From Poa pratensis (Eukaryota; Streptophyta; Magnoliopsida; Poales; Poaceae): DNA of 64,000 nt. The stretch spans positions 11,320,351-11,384,350 of the forward strand of contig CAMZMU010000069.1 in NCBI GenBank assembly GCA_947311845.1. The letters are read 5' to 3'. The notes beneath the pieces were generated by a model. The model was not told the origin of the DNA. It saw nothing but the letters and a program-made list of their open reading frames with translations, and ran no database searches. Shown one piece after another: positions 56,183 through 64,000 of this stretch. Position numbers and translations under genes: made by a program. How positions within the stretch are numbered: position 1 is the first letter of the stretch; each line of letters begins with the position of its first letter.

Positions 56183-58080
56183 TTTCCACACAAGAAGTTC
56201 ATGGAACACTTCCCAAGGAAGAGGGACACATCAAAGTTCAAGCTCCCTCAGGAGCTTCGTCCACAATAAATATCAAGTAAGAAGCCTAACTACATGGCTA
56301 TAAAGAAAGAGCTTTACGGGAGGCAACCCGGTTGTTTTTATTTTTAATTTTATTTGTGTCCTCTTGTTGTAACAAGAGACATAATTTTTAGTTTTGTTTC
56401 TGGAATTTTTAATACAGTGCCAAGTTTTACTTATTTTGGCTTAAAAAGTTGCTTTTTGCATTCGGAGACTTTATTCCAGCACGAATCTGTGCACGGTATG
56501 ATTTTTCATTCCTATTCTGTGACTCCGAATGAGCTGAAATTTGAACTGTAGTTGCAACTTTTCATCCTCTATAAGCGTTTTGCTGCTGCTGTTTTTCTGA
56601 ACAGATTCTGTCCCATTTTGTTTGATGCATTCTTTGAACTTTTAACTTGAATCTTTTTGATCCAATTGAGTTTATAAGTAGGCATACAATATTATACACT
56701 TTCTGGACATTCTTATAAATTTTTGTTTAAGGATTTTATGCAGCCAGCAATTCATTTGTCTATCACTACTAATGTCACCCCACAGAAAAGAAATGGGAGA
56801 AACGGTGTTTTGAACTTTTTTCATAGGAATTAGAGGAGATGCACCAAGAGTTATCCAAGGATGGTGAAGACCATAAACTTGGGGATGTGGAGACAACCCC
56901 ACTGGACCAACACACTCTCGGTTTGCACACGTCTAACTTCTGTTTTTCGATCAATGCACTTTATCGCATAAACTTGGAGCATCTTTTATTTGCTTTTTAT
57001 TTCGGTTTGGTTTTTATTTGTGAGACCACCACTATCATTTATATAAGAGAGAGATACTGAAATTTTGGTTGAATTAAGTTGGATGCTATTAAAAGATTGG
57101 GAAAGGGATGTTTGATTTGATTCAAAAAGATACATATAGTTGCATGATTCATGTGCTTTTTAATGAGTATTAATTTGCAAGTGTTTTATCAAGAGCTATC
57201 TGTTATTCATGTTTTGATTCTGAATGTTACTTTACTTTGTTTAACATGGATTGGTTAGTTCTATGGATACTTATGCATGCATTTAGACGGTCAACTTTCT
57301 CCCTCTTGCTAACTCAAAAATTCCAACAAGTAAAAACTTGTTTTCCAACACCTTCAACCAAAGTTTTTCCAGTGAGTCCATCATATCTACCTATTAGCTT
57401 TATGCTATTCCGAGTATGTTTATCATGTTATATTGTATTATCTATACTTCTGAATTAAAATGCTTATGTTATTGATTGTTATGGGAAAAGTTGGTTAAAA
57501 AGCTCTCACGAACTTGATGCACACTTTACTTTTATTGCACTTAATAAACATGAACCATTGTGATTAAAATTATGAAGTTGTGAGCTTGACAAGAGTCTTG
57601 GTTGGGAGTTAGCTCATATGTGCTGTCACATGGCAAGCTTTCAACGTGCTCTTAATTATATTTAGTTGATATCATGTACTTTTGTTTATGGATGTTTATC
57701 ATGGTGCCAAATAAATGCGGAAACTTAGTAAGTTTGAGGAGTTTGTATAAATGGCTAGAGAGACGCCTGGGCCGCTAACCTAAGCCATGCATCATTCATG
57801 GTGGAAATTTACAGCGCACCAAAGTGAACATTCAGTGATGCACATCATAATAAAAAGCTATACAAATAGTAAATAAAAGAGTGCTGAGATTGTTCATTGT
57901 CTGTTTGTCTTGTCATTTTGACATGGGCTAGTTTCCATGTCCTGAGGCAAGAGGTACCCCAGTTGACGCTCTTGATGACGCTATTATATTACTTACAATG
58001 ATTTTAACTTGAACTTGCCGTAATAAAACCTATTAATGATGAACTACCGTAAAGCTCGTTGAAATTTGATTTGCATGATT
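56183..58080 (+). other. Non-coding interior of element B, 3' part deleted
   Basis: Contains AAACTTGGGGATGTGGAGAC near 56,877, a phrase typical of the 3' non-coding region of this group. Polymerase genes and the 3' LTR are absent. Family A sequence resumes by about 58,080-58,220 (ACCTTGCTAGCCTAAACTCTG at 58,219 matches A1 near 33,395 on the opposite strand), so a deletion removed the end of B. Confidence 0.6.
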
Positions 58081-59251
58081 GGTATCTCTAAGGTCTAGAT
58101 ATTTTCTAGTAAAAGGGTTTGGTTAACAAGGAAAAGAGTGTAGAGTCTTATAATGCTTGCAATATGTTTTCATATGTGTCTTGCTGTGTCGGTTGATATC
58201 CTGTGTTTGCTTCAAATAACCTTGCTAGCCTAAACTCTGTACTGAGAGGGAATGCTTCTCATGCATCCAAAACTTTGAGCCAAAATTCATGCCATCTGTG
58301 TCCACCATAACTACCTATATGTGGTATTTCCTTGCCATTCCAAGTAAATTTTTATGTGTTACCTTTTAAACTATTCAAAAAATTATTACTCATATTTTGT
58401 GTCAATGTTTACCAAGCTCATGAGGACGGGTGGATGTCTTTATGTCAACTGTCAACCAGACTTTACCACCGGACTAGCGGCATATACGTCCGCTTATCCA
58501 TTAATTTTGCAAAAAGAGCTGGCAAATGGGGTGCCAGTCCCAATTAATTATAACTTTAACCGCTTAATTATCTTCACATTTTTGCCCTGATTTATCAATT
58601 AAGCAATGACAAACATTGAAATATCTCCATGTGTAAACAAAAGAGAAAGAGGGATGATCTGCCTTGCTGGTAGAAATAACGTCCTTCATGGGAGCCGCTC
58701 TTAAAAGTCTAGTTGGCAGGGGTCATATTGTACTTTCCATTTTCTGATTCGTTGACAATTAACAAACAACTCTCAAAACTTATTTTTACTCTCTATATGA
58801 TTTCAAAAACTTAAAAAGCTCTAGCACATGATTTAATCCCTGCTTCCCTCTATGAAGGGCCTTTCTTTTACTTTTATGTTGAGTCAGTTTACCTACTTCT
58901 TTCTATCTTAGAAGCAAACACTACTGTCAACTTTGGTGCAACAATTTTTACATGCTCGTATATTGCACTTATTATATGTTTTGTGTTGACAAATATCCAT
59001 GAGATATATGTGTTGAAAGTTGAAAGTAACTGCTAAAACTTAAATCTTTCTTTGTGTTGGTTAAATACCTTTTAGTTAGAATCTATTGCTTTATGAGTTA
59101 ACTCTTATGCAAAACTCTTTGATGCTTGTCTCGAAAGTACTATTCATGAAAAGTTTTTGCTTATATGATTCAGTTGTTTGCTCATTATCTACTTGCTAGC
59201 AAACTATAGACCATTGACCTGGATCACTTCATTCATAACATGTGCTTTACA
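58081..59251 (+). other. Resumed interior of element A2
   Basis: Follows the reverse complement of A1 from about 33,480 to 32,400 up to CTTCATTCATAACATGTGC, then jumps into LTR sequence. The last stretch before the LTR, its purine tract and the LTR start are missing. Confidence 0.7.
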
Positions 59252-59748
59252 GTCTATGTATTTTGTCGTAATGCCCACATGAATATCCTAGTTATCATCA
59301 TGTCATATATATGCATTGTCATGCGCTCAATATTTTGTCAATTGCCCAGCTGTAATTTGTTCACCCAACATGTTAGTTATCTTTTATGGAGAGACACCAC
59401 TAGTGAACTGTGGACCCCGGTCCATTCTTTTACACTGATAATACAGCCAACTGCAAACACTGTTCCTTTTCATTCTCTGCAATTTACTACAATTTTTCAC
59501 ACCATACGTTTAATACTTTGTTTTCAGCAAGCCGGTGAGACTGACAATCTCACTGTTTCATTGGGGCAAAGTAGTTTGATTGTATTGTGTGCAGGTTCCA
59601 CGTCAGCGCGCCCCTGACAACCTTCAGAAGTGATTTCTTGCTCCTACTGGTCGATTAAACCTTGGTTTCATACTGAGGGAAACTGCTGCTACACTGCTTC
59701 ATACCTTCCTCTTGGGGTCTCCCAACGAACGTGTGATCCACGCAATCA
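59252..59748 (+). repeat. 3' LTR of element A2, 5'-truncated
   Basis: Only the last 497 bases remain (GTCTATGTATTTTGTCG to CACGCAATCA), matching 49,446-49,944. The first 1.08 kb of the LTR was lost together with adjacent interior. Confidence 0.9.
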
Positions 59749-61609
59749 GTCCCTTCCGTCTAATCATCATCATCGTCGTCATTACTATCGGGGGCCTGAA
59801 GTTCTTCCTGATGCCAAGCCATTTCAGATCGTATCTTGCTTTCGTCCCATTCTTGGTCTTATCTGACATGTGACAAAGTGTGCCAAGCAGAATCTCGGAA
59901 ACATTCTTCGTAATGTGCATCATCTCGAGGCTATGTGGCGTCTTGAGGACCTTCCAGTACTCCAAGTCATGGAAAACAGACCTCGCTTTCCATACACCCA
60001 GCAGTAGATCTACCTTCGGTCGCTTCTTTCTCGGCGCTGGGCACTCCTTCCAGTTTTTCAAAAGCTCATTGATTTCTGTGCCGCTCCTCGGGCACGGGGC
60101 TCTTTCGAGCTCGTCTTTACCATTGAACAAATCATCGCGGTTTCTCCAAGGGTGATCAATGCGAAGCCACCTTCGAGCCCCTGGGAACACGGTTTTCGAA
60201 TACCCGGGATCCCTTGGTAGCTGGAGATGCGGGGTCTCATCCATGCACTTGACACATGCGCAAAATCCGTGACCTACCTGGGCCGATACATATGAGCAAC
60301 CAGGATAGTCCAGCACCGTCGTGAACAACGCGGCTCTCATATCAAAATAATCTCCTGTGTAGGTGTCCCACGTACGGGCTGGCGTCTCCCACAACGTGGC
60401 TAACTCCTCTTTCAACAGCCCGAGATACAGATGTATGTCGATACCTGGTTGTTTCGGCCCCTGAATGAGAATACTCATGTGTATGTACCTTTGCTTTGTG
60501 CACAACCACGGGGGAAGGTTGTAAGGCCATACAAATACGGGCCAGGTGCTATGGGTGCTACTCTGGTTGCCAAACGGATTGAGTTCATCGGTGCTCATAC
60601 CCAGCCTGACGTTCCTTGCGTCGGCCTCGGAATTTTCGAAGGCCATGTCCAGTGCTTCCCACTGGCTAGCATCTGAAGGGTGTGTCAGGATCTTTCCCTT
60701 CTCCGGATCTTCTTGGGGCTTCTCCCTTTTCGCATGCCATTGCATGAGCTTTGCTTCCTTAGGGTCCACGAAATACCGCTGCAGACGGGGAGTGATAGGA
60801 AAGTACCATACCACTTTTCGAGGAACTTTCTTGTCCTTCCCACCCTTGTACCGTCCTTGGCCGCACACCGGACATGTGGTTCTGTCCTTGTACTCGCCCC
60901 GATAAATTGCGCAATCATTGATGCAGGCATGGTATTTAACGTGCGGTAGGTCAAGAGGGCACAGGACTTTCTTGGCCGCCTCTATACTAATTGGCAATGT
61001 TTTCCCCTCGGGAAGACGATCATGGAATAATTTCATGTTCTTGTTGAAGCTCACGTCGGTCCATTTGTTTTCCGACTTCATCTCAAAAGCATCAAGCGTT
61101 ACTTGCAAGCGTGTATCCTGTGGCCGGCACCCAGGATACAACGGAGTATTCCCGTCTATCTCCATTTGCGCCAGCTTGGCTTTCTCTCTGGCTGCAGCTC
61201 TGGCGTTGCTCGTCTCCTTGAGTAGCAGTTCTTGAACATGAGGGTCCTATAAGGCCGAAATTAGCGAGGTCTGCGTGTTCGCGTCTTCTCCACCACCATC
61301 TACTCCTTCATCATGACCGTGTCCCCCGGCATCTACTTCGTCATCATGATGATCTTGTCCGCCGGCATCTCCTTCGTCATGATCATGATGATCTTGTTTG
61401 CCGACATCTCCTTCGTCATGGTTGAAGCCTAACATGAAACCGCGCCTGAGCAGGTGATCCTCCAATTGTCCGGAATCAGGGTCGATCCAGCTCATGAGTT
61501 TGCATTTTTGACACGGACATCTTATTTGGCGCCTGTTGCACCGAATCATGTCCGCTTTCGCTTCTTCCTTGTATCTACTGATTCGACCGGAGCTCATCCT
61601 GACGACCAT
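59749..61609 (-). pseudogene. CACTA transposase TNP2, N-terminal part
   Basis: From 61,609 the frame shows a transposase-associated domain (IRCPCQKC, then HLLRRGFMLGF) and a repetitive His/Asp/Gly-rich linker. An in-frame TAG at 61,247-61,249 falls where a sense codon would keep SALxDPHVQELLLKE together. It continues through MEIDGNTPLYPGC into the Transposase_21 domain: CINDCAIYRGEYKDRTTCPV with CGQGRYK, WYFPITPRLQRYF, HPSDASQWEALD, GPKQPGIDIHLYLGLLKEEL and HGFCACVKCMDETPHLQL. It ends at KWLGIRKNF before running into the retrotransposon at 59,748. In the family this enzyme binds CACTA ends and cuts the element out. The stop, the internal deletion and the insertion make it inactive. Apart from the TAG the N-terminal 620 codons are intact, so decay is modest. 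Confidence 0.9.
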
Positions 61610-61689
61610 GGTTGCGGCCTACGCGGTATACATAGAGCAGAAACGAGAGTATGTTAATTAGAACCGCAACATGCACACACATTCATGGT

Positions 61690-61985
61690 CGACGAAAAAT
61701 TCGGTGGCCATTGGTTCCATATTTAGTGACCGTGGAAGAAATGGTCATAAATCTATGACCTTCTCATAGTGACCGTGGAAAAAATGGTCATAAATCTATG
61801 ACCATTTCGAACCAAATGATCGTAAGTCGTTTGGGAGGGCCCAAACCCAAAAGCATAACGACCATTTTAGTCAGAAAAGTCATAATTTCCTTACACAAAA
61901 TTGTTATAATGATGACATCAGTTGTCTACTCCCTTATTTTTAGCTGATTACGACCAATCTAGATGGTCATAACATTTATGACATC
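61690..61985. repeat. Repeats of TGGTCATAAATCTATGACC
   Basis: TGGTCATAAATCTATGACC occurs at about 61,749 and 61,789 with GTGACCGTGGAA before each; degenerate forms continue to 61,975 (TGGTCATAACATTTATGAC). They lie upstream of the TNP2 start, where subterminal transposase-binding repeats are expected, but they differ from the TGTGGCGCA motifs at the other side and could be a separate MITE. Confidence 0.5.
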
Positions 61986-62245
61986 ACATTTTATTAGTAT
62001 AATTTGGTGAATGGACCGACGCCTAAGAAGTTTCTCCTATGTGTCGTGTTGACGTGGCATTTCGATTACGAAATCTCATTTATGACATGTGGGACCCACT
62101 CATACTGTGATCACTAGGTCATGGTATGTTGGGACACTTACGTGTTGGACCGTGAACTCATAGCACTTACATGTGGGACCGGTGAACTCGTAACACTTAT
62201 GTGTCAACCTGGGTATCACCACAAAACCGTTTTCCTATTTTGGCG
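61986..62245. other. No feature seen
   Basis: Contains three phrases of the form TGTGGGAC/TTGGGACACTTA.GTG.TGGACCGGTGAACTC; otherwise nothing recognised. The CACTA right terminus was looked for here and not found. Confidence 0.4.
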
Positions 62246-62515
62246 AAACACAGTACAACGCAGGCGTCCACATACATGCGCACACACTCACCCCTATGAA
62301 CGCACGCACGCACACCCTACCCCTACGAGCACCTCTGAAAGACTGGGCCGGCGGGTCGAGTCTTGAGATTGACGAAATCACCACAAGCGTCTCGCTGTCG
62401 ACGGAACATCGTCTCCCACTGAAGAATATTTCGCCTTAAATGAGAAACACCAGTGTCAAACCTGGGGTTTGAACTCTGGTGGGCTGGGGGTATAACCACC
62501 CTCCTCACCACAAAA
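62246..62515 (-). mobile_element. tRNA-derived SINE
   Basis: On the minus strand TGGTGAGGAGGGTGGTTATA (A box) is followed by GAGTTCAAACCCC (B box), a middle part, and the tail GTGTGCGTGCGTGCGTTCAT...TTGTACTGTGTT that is common in Poaceae SINEs. About 270 bases. Family name not assigned; no clear target duplication seen. Confidence 0.65.
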
Positions 62516-62639
62516 ACGTTCATACTAGAGATGTAGCTTCCTTATTTTTCAAACGGGCGCAGCTAGGTTCTTTCGGAGATCCGCCTTAATCTATTTTAAA
62601 TAGTAAGAGTTACCACTTGACACCCCTCGCGTCGCTCCC

Positions 62640-63745
62640 CAGGGCGGCGCCAGGGGCGAAACCCTAGCAGCCGCCTAAGGAGCTCGAAGACGGCGGGTCC
62701 CTTTCCGCCGCTGCCGCCGGCGCTGGCCGCGGTGGCGGTGGGCCCGTTGCCAAAGGCGCCTGTGCGGGAGGCTCGCAGCGGTGGTTCTCGGGTGCGGCTG
62801 GGGCTGGGCCCGTGGAGATGCTTGCGTGTAGAGGTCTGGGCAGCATCCCTAGGCCTTGCGGCGGCGGCCGTAGTCGCGGGTGGCGTTCAGGTCGGAGGCC
62901 CTGGGTGCAGCGGCGGCAACCTCCATGGCCTGCGCCGGTGATGGATGGTGGCGGCGGCTGTGGATCTGGTGCCCGCCTAGATCCATCTTCGGCTTCAGCC
63001 GACGGTGCGAGGGGGCAGCGAGGGGCGGTGGTGCTCCGCTGTCGGCGATCCAGCCAGCTGCGGGATCGGGTGGTGCGATTGCCGGTGAAAATCGCGTCGG
63101 CTTCGGCCATGGCGGACGATGGCGGCGTCTTTGACGTCATTTCCTTCTTGAGGCATCGTCGTTGCAGTTTGCGTTATCTCGCTCGGGCTGCTCCGGGGGA
63201 AACCCTAAATCTGGGTCTCCCGGATTGGATGATAGCGGCGCCTTCGGTGTCGCTCTCCCTCTTGAGGGCATCATTTTGGAGTAATGGCTGGAGGGATCTG
63301 AGGATGAAGCAGTGTTTCATCTACTGCGTCGACAACGACGGGTCTCGGCGGCGTGGCGCCGCGGCGTCTCGGCGATGGACGCTGGACGATGGACGTGCGC
63401 AGGGAGGTGGCTCTGTCTGGCGTCGTGGTGGCGTCGACGGCAGGCCTGGCAAGGTCAATGTATTGATATATTTCTGAAGATGAGTCGACGGAAGACGGCG
63501 GCAGCGGTTTCTGGAGCGTGCGCAACGGTGCCCGCTGTGAGTCTGCTGGACCGGTTTGTGCTCCCGACTCGCCATCGGACGGCTTGGTTGAGGCCTTCGG
63601 TTTTAGATGATATGCGTTGGTGTGAGGTCACGGCAGACGGCTCTGACAATGAGTACACCCCCTTCATCAAGATGGTATGTGTAGCGACAGTTGTTGCTAG
63701 GAAGGTGGCTTAAGCCTTTTTAACGTATTACTTTGTAAGGCTTGG
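62640..63745 (+). mobile_element. GC-rich retrosequence, copy 2
   Basis: Related to 10,370-12,020 (shared blocks listed there). It ends around TTTGTAAGGCTTGGTTGAAT, next to the Helitron start. Open frames such as 62,812-63,477 are composition effects with no recognised domain. Confidence 0.5.
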
Positions 63746-63753
63746 TTGAATAA

Positions 63754-64000
63754 TCTTTACATAATAATAAAAGAAGCAAGGCTTCTTGTTGGTCCGTCCG
63801 AATTTTACAGTTTTGCCCTTGCACTAAATCACATAATACGAAACATTGCCATGATACCGGTCCGATTATTTTCTTTCTCCACTACGGAACAAACCCGCCT
63901 CTTAATCCTCCCAAACCAAGCCGTCCCTGCTCCATCCTGTCGATCTCCGGCGACCGGCGACATTCACCACCTCCGACCGGTGGAACGGGACCGCGGCGGC
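63754..64000 (+). mobile_element. Helitron 5' end, cut by window edge
   Basis: Begins TCTTTACATAATAATAAAAG after host A, followed by GCAAGGCTTCTTGTTGGTCC and TTTTGCCCTTGC, the same head as the Helitron at 15,669. The 3' end lies beyond the window. Confidence 0.65.

Larger units (their letters stand above)
48365..59748 (+). mobile_element. Composite LTR element A2 with nested element B, TSD GGCCC/GTCCC
   Basis: The left LTR (48,365) starts TGATACGTCTC and the right end (59,748) finishes CACGCAATCA. The flanks are GGCCC (48,360-48,364) and GTCCC (59,749-59,753), a five-base duplication with one change. It belongs to the same family as A1 but in the opposite orientation. It cuts the TNP2 gene. 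Family A interior lies at 49,945-52,150 and again from about 58,080 to 59,251; element B occupies the middle. Confidence 0.85.

Noticed and set aside
59240..59617. 125-residue plus-strand frame, similar to one at 49,320-49,814
   Set aside because: Part of the family A LTR.
62270..62325. Alternating CACACA/CGCACG stretch as a microsatellite locus
   Set aside because: It is the normal tail of the SINE at 62,246-62,515.

Overview
The window looks like intergenic DNA of a large-genome cool-season grass (Triticeae or a close Pooideae relative). This is inferred from its contents: Athila-type gypsy elements with a tRNA-Asp primer-binding site, En/Spm (CACTA) elements, Stowaway and Harbinger-like MITEs, grass-type Helitron ends, tRNA-derived SINEs and GC-rich grass retrosequences. 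Species and family names such as Sabrina-like are inference. I see only one host gene that looks intact, and no CRISPR, rRNA, true tRNA or organellar DNA.

Layout, left to right. 1-3.2 kb: a minus-strand Copia element (protease and zinc knuckle at the left edge, gag start and promoter at 2.3-2.9 kb) split by an LTR from a gypsy-type family. 3.3-9.5 kb: a hAT BED-finger scrap, several local duplications and a Harbinger-like element. 9.9-16.4 kb: a Helitron end, a GC-rich retrosequence, a fructokinase pseudogene exon (12.5-12.8 kb) and a short Helitron. 16.8-17.8 kb: an intronless RING-H2 (ATL-type) ubiquitin ligase gene on the minus strand. 18.1-40.1 kb: three divergent copies of one segment (starting near 18.1, 26.15 and 37.32 kb), each loaded with different insertions. 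Copy 1 holds a hAT element and a 132-bp inversion. Copy 2 holds a MITE / Stowaway / LINE / CACTA-MITE stack and a complete 6.0-kb LTR element with a GTGCC duplication. Copy 3 holds a Harbinger-like element with a TCA duplication. The interval between copies 1 and 2 is an AT-rich repeat block.

41.4-62 kb: one or two minus-strand CACTA elements, with a TNP2 transposase and an Ulp1-protease-like second gene. They are interrupted by a solo LTR (TSD GCGTC) and by an 11.4-kb retrotransposon nest (48,365-59,748, TSD GGCCC/GTCCC). Inside the nest a gag-only element contains the 5' part of a second element that has a 636-residue gag-protease but no reverse transcriptase. 62.2-64 kb: a SINE, a second GC-rich retrosequence and the 5' end of a Helitron cut by the window edge.

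The LTR elements seen here encode gag or gag-protease only, so all would depend on enzymes supplied elsewhere. The order of insertions can be read from target-site duplications and, at several sites, checked against the empty paralogous copy inside the window.
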